Source: Paralithodes platypus (taxonomy: Eukaryota > Arthropoda > Malacostraca > Decapoda > Lithodidae). Taken from it: a stretch of DNA of 64,000 nucleotides. The stretch is taken from assembly GCA_032716605.1 (NCBI GenBank), contig CM064481.1, forward strand, positions 16,083,902 through 16,147,901, in the 5' to 3' direction. The position numbers and the translations under genes are program-made. Shown here in pieces: positions 34,880 through 45,191 of this stretch. The notes beneath the pieces are model-generated. The model saw nothing but the letters and a program-made list of their open reading frames with translations, made no database searches and had not been told where the DNA came from. How positions within the stretch are numbered: the stretch's first letter is position 1; each line of letters begins with the position of its first letter.

Positions 34880-36070
34880 GATAATGAACGGAGGAAGGAA
34901 AAACACAGATAAAACAAAAAGGTCCATGTGCCTAAAGGCATCCTCCATTCATAAAATGTTTGTAACAACTGGATTTAAACATTTGTAGATTGTAAATTTG
35001 TGGAAAGCAATTCGAGGGAAGTGAATTCCAAAGAGTAGTAGCTCTGGGGATAAATGAATTCTGATAAGCAGAAGTTCTGCATTGTGGAGGAGAAAGTGTA
35101 AATTCATGGGCGCTCTCAGCTGCCCTAGTTCTACGGGGAAAGATGTGGAGAGGCGGCACAATTGAAGCAAGTTCCTCGGAACAATTGCTGTGAAAATATC
35201 TGTAGAATAATGCAAGGGATGCAACGTTTCTTCGTATGGATAATGTAGGAAGGTCCTGTGTGATTGCAGGGTTATTGATTAATCTAATAGCTTTATTTTG
35301 AATTTTGTCCAACTGCCTCAATGCAACCACTCAACTTCCACCCCACAGAGGTGAACAGTAATCCATCTGAGAACGCACATGACTTTTATATCACGGCCAA
35401 CTGCTCGTCAGTGAAGAATTCTCGAACTCTGTACAGGAGTCCCAGTTTTTTAGAGGCATTCTTAGCAATGCTTCTAACATAATGTGTCCAGCTCAAGTTA
35501 GTAGTTAATGTTACACCGAGAATGTCAATACTAGGGGAAGTGGGAATATTTACATCATTAAAAAAATATATGGGAGTCAGTGAGATTCTGTCGGTTAGAA
35601 AATTGAATGTACTTGGTTTTCTGTGCATTAAAGGAAACTAGATTCTTTTGTCCCCATCCATTAATTCTAGAAAGGTCCTGGTTCAGAGAAATTGCAGTGT
35701 TTATTTTTGAATTTATAAGATCGGGTTGGGTGACAGAATTGGTAAATGTGAAGGAACTGTGGAGTGTTGAGTCATCTGCGTAGGAATGTATTGGATTATG
35801 AGTGGTAGATATGAGATCATTATCTCACAATGAGATCATTGTCTCATGCTGCTCTTCTTCTGAATCACTGGGGGCCGGATCTACAACCACTGCATCGTTG
35901 TCCAGGCTGATGATAGGTGTGGGTGACTGAGGGGCACCCTGCTGCTCTACAACAGCAGGGCGCTCCTGTGTCTCCCCTACTACCTCCATCACCTGGCTGT
36001 CTAGGGTGTCCTCGGGCTTCTTCGGTTTTGTCATGATGCCTCGCCTCTTCTTGGAGTCAGACTTAGGCAT
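19788..36070 (-). CDS. Harbinger accessory protein with MADF/Myb-like domain, split gene
   Basis: Six minus-strand coding segments: 36070-35840, 34848-34588, 33909-33728, 33225-33034, 32714-32561 and 20198-19788. Splice borders are GT/AG, for example CCAG/GTTAG at 34588 and TTCCACAG before 33909. The protein starts MPKSDSKKRR. An acidic stretch follows, then the MADF domain (WYKENPILYQKTRRDYKD ... HFLDTMRTRYGKL ... FSFLATHIVRHK), a second acidic segment, and a Gln-rich tail ending PPYTK. PIF/Harbinger elements need such a DNA-binding partner for transposase function. The first segment is separated from the second by a LINE, the last two by DIRS-A, so this copy cannot work as it stands. Confidence 0.85.
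20199..20498 (+). repeat. DIRS-A left inverted terminal repeat
   Basis: Reverse complement of 32214-32560 apart from the outer extensions. Shared private variants are TCATTCTTCC and GCACCCTCTTC. Confidence 0.9.
20499..22607 (+). other. DIRS-A 5' leader
   Basis: Non-coding. It holds tandem blocks (TTGGCTAATTCCACGGACTA twice near 21106-21173, and CACCCGGCGGGTG blocks near 21601 and 22064). An insertion unique to this copy carries three palindromes of the type ATGACGCGAT...GCGTCAT at 21756-21777, 21798-21821 and 21851-21872. Confidence 0.6.
22608..23878 (+). pseudogene. DIRS-A Gag, N-terminal part
   Basis: Structural protein of the DIRS particle. The first 50 residues hold a Cys/His cluster (C11, C16, H24, C27, C30, C33, C46, C49) conserved in copy B and suggestive of two zinc sites. 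Then a Ser/Arg-rich basic region (SRARSRSRFPLRQ, SRSHRSHKSSRKD) that may direct nuclear entry, and acidic Ser-rich stretches. The frame runs into foreign sequence after MTSIA, where the LTR-like insertion starts. The C-terminal part resumes at 27218. Confidence 0.85.
23879..27217 (+). mobile_element. 3.3-kb LTR-like insertion (solo LTR or non-autonomous LTR element) in DIRS-A gag
   Basis: Borders are set by comparison with the uninterrupted gag of copies B and C: ATTGC at 23874-23878 and 27218-27222 is a 5-bp target duplication. The insert starts TAAAATACCCC and ends CATAACA, close to but not exactly TG...CA. A TATA box (TATATAAGC, 26342) and a polyadenylation signal (AATAAA, about 27071) followed by GT-rich sequence are in LTR-like order. 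No RT or other domain is seen. An internal degenerate duplication (24067-24170 and 24353-24476) is present. The length is large for a single LTR. Confidence 0.65.
27218..28612 (+). pseudogene. DIRS-A Gag, C-terminal part
   Basis: Continues Gag after the insertion (LTQIPHPPSISPSVV ... MPLLYGPDESW ... EWVIQGNKSKKLRALD). Includes the conserved capsid-like segment FRLRGKAFRLFSQYIV and RKLPDRIANQVVMSP, then a basic tail and a Pro run before the stop. The stop overlaps the ATG of the RT ORF as TAATG. The 5' extension back to 26996 is insert sequence, not Gag. Confidence 0.88.
28612..30534 (+). pseudogene. DIRS-A RT-RNase H-methyltransferase, one internal stop
   Basis: One frame from ATG 28612 to TGA at 30534, interrupted by TAG at 29083-29085 where copies B and C have Trp in DAYWHV. 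RT motifs: SLDLTDAY (A), MPFGLNLAPRLF (B), YLDDWLVV (C). RNase H: VDTDASGTIGWGF, ELLVPLYFL, FRMDNLNAVH, NVWADALSRR. The last ~110 residues (VDLFASEETHKLPLYL ... LFPPPDASLMC ... IAPLWPAQLWYQQL) match the Dam-like methyltransferase module of DIRS elements, with FPPP at the usual NPPY position. The TAATG start overlaps the Gag stop. Confidence 0.92.
30573..31460 (+). pseudogene. DIRS-A tyrosine recombinase, broken
   Basis: Integrates the element circle without a DDE integrase. N-terminal core-binding part (QSHWQAFTSW-like, LSVVTLKNHLTAIRIPF) and the first catalytic Arg (LATGNRVSELAAM) are intact. A CAA to TAA change plus one added base near 30573-30576 breaks the junction with the upstream overlapping frame. 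Near 31296 a 19-bp deletion between CCC repeats, relative to DIRS-B, shifts the frame just before the HxxR motif. The HDLRKWA and SNHTFFTRYLSVAL (Tyr) segments survive only in another frame. Confidence 0.88.
32032..32138 (+). repeat. DIRS-A internal complementary region
   Basis: Reverse complement of the left end (GGCATGTTCGTCAATGATGG ... CTAATAA) directly joined to that of the right end (ATTATAGGTTTGACTCC ... CATTGACGA). This is the template used to rebuild and join the DIRS termini. Confidence 0.92.
32214..32560 (+). repeat. DIRS-A right inverted terminal repeat
   Basis: Starts GGAAGAATGACGCC. Carries the longer right extension (ACTACTAAATATTAGG to CCTATA) absent from the left end. Confidence 0.9.
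34110..34235 (-). repeat. tRNA-derived SINE, diverged copy on the minus strand
   Basis: On the minus strand: GTGGTGCAATGC (A-box region), AGGTTCGAATCC (B box), then a tail with CTTTCATTAAT similar to the family at 8231 and 46036. It sits in an intron of the H1 MADF gene. Confidence 0.5.
34849..35839 (-). mobile_element. 5'-truncated non-LTR retrotransposon (LINE) inserted in the MADF gene
   Basis: Minus strand, with a poly(A) tail seen as the T run at 34849-34875. The remaining coding piece is the C-terminal end of a LINE ORF2: LGVTLTTNLSWTHYV, LDKIQNKAIRLINN, SLALFYRYFHSNCSEEL, RTSAYQNSFIPRATTLWNSLP, a pattern found after the RT of CR1/Jockey/I-type LINEs. It splits the MADF N-terminal exon between EEEQHET and SSDGDTDGG. 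Any target duplication is very short (about ACA). Confidence 0.8.
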
Positions 36071-36528
36071 AACGTAGGCTGGAGGTTGGAGTAGGCTGGA
36101 GGTTGGAGGTTGTGCGAGGTGGTGAATGTTGCGGTGACGGCGGCTTGGGAACTGAGATAGGACCACACGCGGCTGGCTCTTTTATGGACGCTTGGTGGGC
36201 GGGGACTAGCGGGGACGCGCGGGGTGATCACGTGAGGCGACGTGCAGTCTCAACTTTCAAATATTTTGGTCGGGGCATAGACTACTTCTGGTAGCGTCTA
36301 GGCGGCGCATAGACGCTTATACACGGCGCCTATGTGCTGACCAGTCACGTGGGTGACCCGCCCTTGAACCGATTTTGGCGATTGGTCCGTCCTGATCCGT
36401 TTATTTTAGGTATGTCAAAAAAATTTGGCTCCCTCGCCGCCGCGCCCCGTGTTGTGGCGTCACTGTACGTTCATGAACAGACCATACCCGTTTCTGTCGG
36501 AGTCCTTGCACGATTGCATACATTTTCA
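36071..36528. other. H1 right-end non-coding region
   Basis: Upstream region of the MADF gene up to the right inverted repeat. No ORF supported. The promoter of the MADF gene would lie here. Confidence 0.5.
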
Positions 36529-36687
36529 GTGGTCGGGGAAGGACGGGAGCTCAGGACGGGTATGTGTGAACCGAGCTTTATGAGCATTAATTCCTGGAAA
36601 TTTTCTTTTTTCCAGGGCGGAGTTCTGGCGGGTCAACAGAGGACCAGAAGGAGCCCGGGGGTGGGTTAGCTCTTCCTAGTCTCTGTC

Positions 36688-39367
36688 ATGGCGCCACTAG
36701 ACCCTGGTTTTGCTCTGTGCTTAACACCCTCTTGTTCAGGGATCCCTATTTTTGCCCATACTCTATGCATCCAGATGCGTCAAATACTTGGACCGGTCAA
36801 GGGGTCTGTGGGTGACGAAGAATTGTACTTTTTGTAGTCAATTGAGTACTAAAGTCTTGCAACAAGATAATTTGGCCGCGGCGGTTGCATTGTGCGAGGT
36901 CAAACAGCTTTAACTTCTTATGCTACTTCAGTGGCTCATAAAGCCCTGCAGTGTGATAACGTAGTTCTGTGGGACAGATTGATTGCTCAGTATCCCCCAC
37001 TTAAACGTCCCCCTTCTAGAAGTAAAGTAAATGTGCGTAAGTCGACTGAGACTGGGCAGGGTACAGTGATTACTCTCTCCTCCGGCACATCTAAGAGACC
37101 TCGAGAGCCGACACCCCCGGCGACAACTTCCAAGTCGAAATCGAGGTCCAGGTCAAGGTCTCCCCTCCGACAGCAGCCACATAGTCACTCTACTTCCCCT
37201 GCGAGAAAGAAGTGCAAGGAGGAGAAGACCAAGGATAGTCCTAGTGGAAAATCAAAGTCAAGGCGAAGTCACAAGTCTTCTAACAAAGATACTCATGTAC
37301 GAAAGACCTCCAGGCGTTCGCCGGAGCCTCGTACCTCGCTTTCTGCCTCTACTCCCGACATGTCTCATGTCCAATCTGACAGGTCGGGAGTGGAGTCAGA
37401 GACTGTGGTGGGGGATATACCGGCGGACAAGGTGTCACCTTATATCATTACCAGTTCACATGTACCAGCTTTAGAGAGTTCTACCATCAGTTATAACCCT
37501 CTAGAGGGCTCGAGTGAGGGCTCAGTAGTTGGTGTGGTACCTAGCTCACAAGTGAGTTCCGGCCAAGACCGGGGAGTTTGGAGGTACTCCCAGCCATGGC
37601 GTGACGGTTCACATCATTCTTATGCACCAACGGTAGTGGCAGACGTCCACCGGGACGCTGAGATCCCATCGTCCATCCCGGACTTAACATAGCAGCATGA
37701 GGGGGTCCCGGCTTCGGCGGAATCCTCTCCTGAAAGGCCGGGGGAAAGGGATGAGGGTTCTATGGTTTCTGAGATGGAGATTCAAGAGTCAGGTTCAGTG
37801 ATGGACGACTCTCAGAGTAGGAATGATTCGCCACATAGTTCATCCTCTGCTAAATTTGTCACAGCTGATGAAATTAATGGGTTACTAGCAAATGCACTAA
37901 CTAAGTTTTTTGGTCAGCAGCAGGAGACTCCCACAGTTGGTTTGGGAGCTTCCACGACAGCATCGAATGTCCGACCTCTGGCTACTGCTATTGCTTTGAC
38001 ACAAATTCCGCACCCTCCCCCTGTATCACCTACTATGGTTACTAGGCCAACTTCGGCGGCACTGACTACTTCCAATGTGAGAGTAGTAGCAGATGTAAAT
38101 CCTCCCCCTTTAGACAAAGCGCCGGTCCGAAAGGGAGCTATGCCCCTCCTTTACGGGCCAGATGAGTCGGGTAACAATGTTCCCAGCAAAGCCAGAGGTA
38201 GCACAGTCCACTATGTCGGGGTAGCTTCCGGTACCACGTGAGTGGGTAATTCAAGGGAATAAATCTAGGAAGTTACGTGCTTTAGATATTCTAGGGAATG
38301 TACTTGATGTTAATATTAAGGCCATTCCTAACTATTATCACCATGATTATTTTGTGTATACTTCTACACCGGCCCTACCCCCTGCGTCAGCTTCAAAACT
38401 GTTTTCGGACTGGACCAAGCATGACGGTTTCAATGATATAAAAGCACTGTCAGCTCTAACACCAGAGTTAGGTTTAAAGACGTTCACAGACACAGCCGCA
38501 AATCCAGTTTTGAAGGTGGAGCAGTTGGGTCTGGGTCCTTGGGTGGAATGGGAAGTGGAGGCTCAAAACTTTGCAACGACTTTTACCTCTAAATCTTCAC
38601 ACCAAATTCCACAAGAAAGCCATTCTTGGTTCTCTATGCCGGTATTCTCTGCCGGCGGAGTTCCCTCTGCTTTATTTGCATTTTTAGCTGCCCCTAAAAT
38701 TAATCTATGCGAACTTGAAGATCCCTTTTCCACACCGTCCACTGCTCACCTAGACCGGGAGTTTAGATTACGTGGGAAAGCATATAGACTGTTTTCCCAG
38801 TATATTGTCACACAACAGGTAGCGAAGTCAATGCTCAGATCTGCTCAGGCAATCGCAGACGCGGAAGTCCGAAAGGCTATCGAACTATCTAGACGCTTGC
38901 TACTCCAGACTTCTATACAGTCACTGGGGGATATCCGTACAGCCTTGCTAGAGGCGGTGCGGGCACGACAAGATCTAAGGATGTCTCTCGTGAGGAAGCT
39001 CCCTGATAGGATTGCAAATCAAGTAATTATGTCCCCTGTTCTAACTGCCTCTTTAATGTCCCCGGAGGTGTGGAAAATAGTGTTCAACATGGCACAGACC
39101 TTTAGGCACAGTCCCGCCCCATCTAAGAAACCTGCTTTCAATTTTACCAAGCCCAAACCAGTCGCAAAAGCTCAGCCTGATGGGGCAAAGCCCTTTCATC
39201 TGCCTAAGTCCTCTTCCACCCAAAGTCAGGCTCAGTACAGATACAAGCAAGGAAAGTTTTCAGGTAATCATAAAGGACAGAAGTATCAACGACCAGGCCA
39301 GGGCCCGTCTCCGACCAAACCCGGCCAGTCATCAAAGCATACACCACCACCACCACCAAAAAACTAG
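36688..39367 (+). pseudogene. DIRS-C Gag, multiply broken
   Basis: Starts MAPLDPGFALC, homologous to the A and B starts. Lesions: an added base near 36770 in the Cys cluster, TAG at 37690-37692 replacing Trp of LSWQ, and a small deletion near 38170 after LLYGPDES. The C-terminal part (38354-39367) keeps the capsid-like core (FRLRGKAYRLFSQYIV), the basic tail and the Pro run. The stop is TAG and the RT start ATG of copy A is not preserved. Confidence 0.85.
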
Positions 39368-39402
39368 GGTCTCTCTCACTCCCAGGGCCAGTCTTACAGC
39401 GG

Positions 39403-41289
39403 GTGGATCAGAGGGTAGTCCAGCCGGCGAACCCTTGTCTGCTAACTGGGTCGTTCCGGGCGTGTCATCGCGCATGGCCATTAAACACATGGGCGAGGAT
39501 GGTGGCATGCAAAGGCATCACCTGGCAGTGGCTCCGGCGACCTCGCTTATGTCAGCCGACAAAGGCAAATTTTGTTTCATTAGAGGTGGAGTCACTGATC
39601 CAAGAGATGATCGCCAAGAATGTCATCATCCCGGTCCCTCAGAATTACCCAGTATTTACGTCCAAACTCTTTCTAGTGCCCAAAAGGGACAGTGTTCAGA
39701 TGAGGCCGGTCGTAGACCTGTCCTATCTGAACCTCCATATTCACAACGTTTCCTTCAGGATGCTGACAGTGAATCAAATCAGGCTAACACTTCCGCCGGA
39801 AGGGTGGATGTGTTCTTTAGACCTGACAGACGCGTACTGGCATGTCCCGGTAAATAAAAGGTTTCAACGATTTTTGGCATTACGAATAAAGCATCAGACT
39901 TATGTCTTTCAGAGGATGCCGTTCGGATTGAACCTAGCACCTCGCTTATTCACGAAATTGGTCCGGCTAGCCCTGATGCCCATGTTAGAACAAGGGATCA
40001 GGATTTTGTGGTATCTAGACGACTGGCTGGTGGTGGCAGAGACGGAACAGTTATGCATCAATCATGTCAACATAACATTAAATCATGTAAAATCTCTAGG
40101 GTTCAAGGTAAACCCGGTAAAGTCAAACTTTGTTCCCTCACGAGTGGTCCAGTGGATAGGGCTGGTCTGGGACACAGCTGCTCTCACTCTGAGTCAGAGT
40201 GTGGACAATCGGAACAGGTTTCGCAGGAAACTGTTTATGTTTCTTCACAGTCTGACTACGACACAGAGAGTCTGGGAATCTCTGGTCGGCTCTCTCAACT
40301 GGATTCAACTAACTGTAAAGTTGGGCCGGTTGAAAGTCAAACGTTTAATATTGGAGGGCAACAAATTTTTTCCACTATTGCCGGCAGAAACGTTATGGCC
40401 CATCCCAAAATTAATACACAGCTTACTAGCGGTCTGGGCGAAGAGGGAAACATTGCACTCGGTCATGTCATGGACCTCTCCTCCGCCGACGGTATGGGTA
40501 GACATGGATGCGTCAGGAACAATAGGTTGGGGCTTTCAGTCAAACCACGGGCATCAGGGTCAAGGGCTTTGGTCCCATTCAGAAACCTCCCACATCAATG
40601 TCAAAGAGTTACTAGTCCCCTTGTATTTCCTTCAGGCTCACGGCTCTACTTTACAGGACAAATCGATGGCCTTCAGGATGGACAATCTGAATGCGGTTCA
40701 CTGCATTCAGAAACAAGGGTCAACGAGATCTCGGAAGTTGCTAAACGTGTCAGAAAAGATTTTTGTTCTAGCCGGCAACCTGAACATTCATCTTCATGCA
40801 TCTTATCTCCCAGGCGTAGCAAACGTCTGGGCAGACGCTCTGTCTCGGAGACAGAGCACAACGGTAGAATGGGCGCTCAAGCAAAACATTTTCAACCAAA
40901 TGATTGCGGAGCCTTACCGTCCACAAGTGGATCTGTTTGCGTCCGAGGAGACTCACAAACTCCCGCTGTACCTCACCCGCCGGACAATAACGCCGGCTGG
41001 AGGACCCGACGCACTGGTGACGGACTGGAACATGTGGAGTTCCGTTTATCTGTTTCCGCCACCAGACGCTTCTCTAATGTGCCACGTAGTAAACAAACTA
41101 CGGGATTATCGGGGCGTAGTCTCGTTAATCGCGCCCCTGTTGCCGGCGCAGTTGTGGTACCAGCAATTGAAAACGTGGTGCCCGAACCCGGTGTCGCTCC
41201 CGGTCGGGTATTTCCACTTAGACACGATTGGCAACCTAGAGACCTCGCTGACTTTTGCATTATGGACATTCAGGAGGCCAAGTGGCTAA
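39403..41289 (+). CDS. DIRS-C RT-RNase H-methyltransferase, uninterrupted
   Basis: 628 residues without a stop, the only unbroken copy of this ORF in the window. RT: SLDLTDAYWHVPV, RMPFGLNLAPRLF, WYLDDWLVV. RNase H: VDMDASGTIGWGF, ELLVPLYFL, FRMDNLNAVH, NVWADALSRR. Methyltransferase module: VDLFASEETHKL, DALVTDW, LFPPPDASLMCHVV, WYQQLKTWCP. Met at 39403 is only the first ATG; homology extends about 12 codons upstream (SLSLPGPVLQRV), so another start may be used. The -1 frame is also open over most of its length. Confidence 0.93.
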   Translation: MDQRVVQPANPCLLTGSFRACHRAWPLNTWARMVACKGITWQWLRRPRLCQPTKANFVSLEVESLIQEMIAKNVIIPVPQNYPVFTSKLFLVPKRDSVQMRPVVDLSYLNLHIHNVSFRMLTVNQIRLTLPPEGWMCSLDLTDAYWHVPVNKRFQRFLALRIKHQTYVFQRMPFGLNLAPRLFTKLVRLALMPMLEQGIRILWYLDDWLVVAETEQLCINHVNITLNHVKSLGFKVNPVKSNFVPSRVVQWIGLVWDTAALTLSQSVDNRNRFRRKLFMFLHSLTTTQRVWESLVGSLNWIQLTVKLGRLKVKRLILEGNKFFPLLPAETLWPIPKLIHSLLAVWAKRETLHSVMSWTSPPPTVWVDMDASGTIGWGFQSNHGHQGQGLWSHSETSHINVKELLVPLYFLQAHGSTLQDKSMAFRMDNLNAVHCIQKQGSTRSRKLLNVSEKIFVLAGNLNIHLHASYLPGVANVWADALSRRQSTTVEWALKQNIFNQMIAEPYRPQVDLFASEETHKLPLYLTRRTITPAGGPDALVTDWNMWSSVYLFPPPDASLMCHVVNKLRDYRGVVSLIAPLLPAQLWYQQLKTWCPNPVSLPVGYFHLDTIGNLETSLTFALWTFRRPSG

Positions 41290-43835
41290 CACCGTATGGT
41301 AGAAACGTGACCGATAAATTCATGAATCAATATACCCAATCTACAAAGAGACAGTATCAATCGCACTGGCAGTCCTTTACTTCTTGGATAATTAGAACAG
41401 AACAAACCGTACCTTCGGTGGCTTTAGTTTTTCATTATTTAAACTCTGTTCGAGCAGAAACGTCTATCTGTAGTAACGTTAAAAAATTACTTAACAGCAA
41501 TTAGGATGCCATTCTTTGACCTTACAGGTCTAACCATACCACTAGCGGAGGAAAAAGGTTTCATGAGAGCATGTTTTAAACTCCGCCCACCTCCATCGTT
41601 GACTATTTTAACATAGGCTAGGCCTATTGGATTAAAAAATATAGGCCTAACCAGCCTACCCTACTAAAGTAGGCAATAAATAGGGACTAACATGTTCTCC
41701 CTGATTGGGCTAGGCCTACTTGAAATACTTCCATAAATGAACATAAGATAACGAGTCTGCAGAGCTGACTGGCCCACACACGGCATATCCAATTCACACC
41801 CATCCTCGTCAATTGCAAGACTTATTTCAGGAAATAGGCCTATGCCTCAAATAGATAGATAATAATGGTCACCAAATGAGGATTCCAAGCCAAAAATACA
41901 AGCAAGTATAATGTAATGTCGTGAATTTTCTTACCTGGGTAGTAGGCTAATTGGGCGAATAAAATCTGATGAAGCGGTCTTAAGGACCTATCCATATGGA
42001 AGCATACAACAGGAGTTGTGATTAGATGATACAATTATATAACGGGTACCTATGTATGTAAGAATTGCAATAAATTATATGAAATATATTGTTCATTCTT
42101 TATGCGGTACCTATAATTGTCCAAGCATCATATATTTAGTCATTTATAAAAGTAAACCTGCCTACTAGACTTTCTGTTTTTGGTACTGTATAGTACTGTA
42201 GACAGGGCAGGTGTCAATTTGATGCAGAATAAGTATTGAAAATAAATGGTTTTCTATATTAGCATAGTCAAAGGGGGTGATCACATTACTATTAACTTGA
42301 AACCCGAAACTTTATGATATTGCTGCACTGCCACTGAATGGTACTAGATTAAAACCTGGCACTTATCATGTAGCAGAACTGTACAGTATAAAACTTGGGG
42401 CAAATTGGTGCAGCTGTGGTAAAATGTGGTAAGCATTATCGTTAGGCTACACTACTTCAAGAAACCTATCATAGCCTAGGCCTATTCCAAATTTGTAGGT
42501 TAGGTTAACTCAGAAATCGCTTTCCCCATTAGCTAACCTAACCTTGGCTATATTAATTTGCCAACAATTTTGCATTGTTTAAAGAGTAGGCTACATGTTG
42601 ATTAAATATGCAAGTCCCATGGAGATTAAAAAATACTATTTAGCCATGAAATCTTTTTCTATAATTAGGCTAGGATAGGTGACTATCCCTAGATGTCTAA
42701 AGCCGATGAGAACAATTGTGTGATCCAAACACTCCCTGCTAAATTTTTGGAAAAACTCGGAGAGTCGGAGGTTACCTCGCTTGGATAGCTAAAATAGATT
42801 AGTTTTATTAGGTTACCATGGTTATTATAAACTAAATAATCCACTAGCCTCTCATGCCTAACCCATCGTCCAAAATCCAACCCTGGTAACCTCTTAAGGT
42901 TAGGCTAGGCCTACCCTGTTTTGAGTAGTTTTAATATATCAAGATAATTACTTTAACAATATAGGCTAGGCCTAGGCTAAATTCTCATCAAAATTGCTCA
43001 TAGCCTATGTCCAATTTAAGCATTTCTTACTATGAAATGGAGGACTCTTAGCTTTACCTTTCCCATTTGGGAAGGGTCAGCCAGGGGATAGATAGCCTAT
43101 GGCAATTTACAGCCCACTATCCTAGCTCTGGCCCTTTTTGAGTTAGAGATAGGCTAGGTTAGATTTCACAATTTATGGCCATAGGCATTGATCTACTTGG
43201 AACAGGGCTAGGCTTGAATATAACAGAAAAGCTTGCTTGATATTATAACCAAGCCACTTTTCCAGAGAGCCAAGCACAACCCAATTATTCAGCGAAAATC
43301 CATACCACAACCCCATGGCTATTCCTAAACTAAAAAATTGATTGGTGGTTGAAGGGAAATTAGGCTAAGAGAAATTCAATGGTCCTCTGGGGAATCACTA
43401 GGGCCTAGGCTACCTTATTTTCGTCAATTGAGAATGTCCTAAATACAGAATAATAAGATTAATGCAATAAACTGGGTAAATAATACACCAGGGACCATCA
43501 CTTTATTACGATTCGATTCCGTCTGTACTCCCGTGAGGCTGCCCGAGGCAGTAATTTGTAAACAAAACGTTCCTCAGGTATACCAACCGTAAGAAATGCA
43601 CCGCGGCGAGTTTGACAGGCTTACCAACCATATGTCCGACGGCATCGCACGAGAGATTCTCACAAGGAAGCAACTGGTGGTACCACCTTCACGTGCGAAT
43701 CCTTCGTCGAAGGGATCGCACGATTATCTGGTACTGCGGGCCATAGCGTCCACGCACCTGTGGTCCTCTAATCATACGTTTTTGACTCGATACCTTTCAG
43801 TAGCTCTATACAGACCTTCCATGCCATGTATAGCT
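41290..43835 (+). pseudogene. DIRS-C tyrosine recombinase, middle replaced
   Basis: The N-terminal part (NQYTQSTKRQYQSHWQSF ... FMRACFKLRPP) is visible to 41593 with one frameshift near 41445. The C-terminal end (STHLWSSNHTFLTRYLSVAL) resumes at 43746. The ~520 bp between, which hold the catalytic Arg and the HxxR motif in copy A and B, are absent and replaced by 41594-43745. Confidence 0.85.
41594..43745. other. 2.15-kb unrelated segment inside the DIRS-C recombinase
   Basis: Rich in TAGGCTAGGCCTA-type words on both strands and without an ORF of known family. It begins CATCGTTGACTATTTT directly after recombinase sequence and ends just before AGCGTCCACGCACC. It replaces, not merely interrupts, recombinase DNA, so it could be an insertion with deletion or a gene-conversion/rearrangement product. 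Confidence 0.55.
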
Positions 43836-43839
43836 TTAA

Positions 43840-44319
43840 CCCCTACAACACGGAAGGGCTCTTGAATGCCCATAAAAAAGCATAAAACAGGTACCCGGAA
43901 GGGCTCTTGAACACCCAGTGGTTGAAAGCCTGTGAGCTTCGTGTGCGAGGCGTCGGTCCGACGCATGTAAACAACAGCCGGCTGGACCGACGCCCCGCAT
44001 CTCCGGCCACAAGAAGGAGAGCGTCGCTTGTTCGTGTGTGCCTGTATGTTGTTGTTAAGTATCGAAAAGTAGTGTAAAGTGGCTGTTTTTGCCATAAAGT
44101 TATCTCCAATGAAATCATCATCACAAATCAACCACTTGACTTAGAGAGCTCTACTTAACGCCATTCTACAGGTAAATAACACAGCTACGCTTGGGGATGC
44201 GCGAGAATGCGGGAAGCAGTCAGATTAACAAATATACGGTAGCCTAGCCTAGACGTTTTTCGGCCAAAACACCCGGGTTTCGGGGAATATATATATAATA
44301 CATAGCCGGGGCTGGAGGG
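43840..44319 (-). mobile_element. TTAA-flanked MITE, copy 1 (480 bp)
   Basis: TTAA at 43836-43839 and 44320-44323. Inserted in the 3' region of DIRS-C: without it, sequence matches the AGCTTTAAGGCAGAGG run of copy A at 31448. Ends are CCC...GGG as in piggyBac-type elements. No coding capacity. Confidence 0.85.
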
Positions 44320-44711
44320 TTAAGGCAGAGGGTCTAGGTGGCCTCTCAGTCACTTATTGTTTAAGTTAAGAAAAGAGGGGGGGGGGAGTGCAGTCAGTGT
44401 AACATAGGACACCCTAGACCCCGCCGGAGTATGTGTACGGAGCATACGAGCTGTGATACTGTATATAGGTGTTGTGATATAAAATTTCTCTGTAGTATGC
44501 ATTACAGGAAATTGTGCTAAAGTACAATAGTAGTAAAACAACAACTCTTGTTGTAAGTAGTTTTGGCTGTGAAGCAATATAATTTTAAGAAAATCTCAGT
44601 AGTTGCGACTGCGAATTTTATTTTTGATGTAAGTACTTCAGTGCTTCTGCGAAAGTACAAGAGTTCATTTTATGTTTGGGTATATTTTTAGGAATATATC
44701 CACTAGTTTAA

Positions 44712-45191
44712 CCCTCCAGCCCCGGCTATGTATTATATATATATTCCTCGAAACCCGGGTGTTTTGGCCGAAAAACGTCTAGGCTAGGCTACCGTATATT
44801 CGTTAATCAGACTGCTTCCTGCATACCCGCGCATCCCCAAGCGTAGCTGTGTTATTTACCTGTAGAATGGCATTAAGTAGAGCTCTCTAAGTCAACTGGT
44901 TGAGTTGTGATGATGATTTCATTGGAGATAACTTTATGGCCAAAACAGCCACTTTACACTACTTTTCGATACTTAACAACAACATACAGGCACACACGAA
45001 CAAGCGACACTCTCCTTCTTGTGGCCGGAGATGCGGGGCGTCGGTCCAGCCGGCTGTTGTTTACATGCGTCGGACCGACGCCTCGCACACGAAGCTCACA
45101 GGCTTTCAACCACTGGGCGTTCAAGAGCCCTTCCGGGTACCTGTTATATGCTTTTTTATGGGCGTTCAAGAGCCCTTCCGTGGTGAGAGGG
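44712..45191 (+). mobile_element. TTAA-flanked MITE, copy 2 (480 bp), inverted relative to copy 1
   Basis: TTAA at 44708-44711 and 45192-45195. Starts CCCTCCAGCCCCGGC and ends GTGGTGAGAGGG. Nearly identical to the reverse complement of 43840-44319. It also disrupts DIRS-C 3' non-coding DNA. Confidence 0.88.

Larger units (their letters stand above)
15987..36577. mobile_element. PIF/Harbinger DNA transposon H1, inserted in DIRS-C
   Basis: Terminal inverted repeats of 49 bp (15987-16035 and 36529-36577, beginning AGCTYGGTTCACACATACCC) differ at one base. The target duplication TTA lies at 15984-15986 and 36578-36580, typical of PIF/Harbinger. Two convergent genes: a DDE transposase on + and a MADF-domain accessory protein on -. 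Without the nested DIRS-A (12.4 kb) and LINE (1 kb) the element is about 7.2 kb. Confidence 0.93.
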
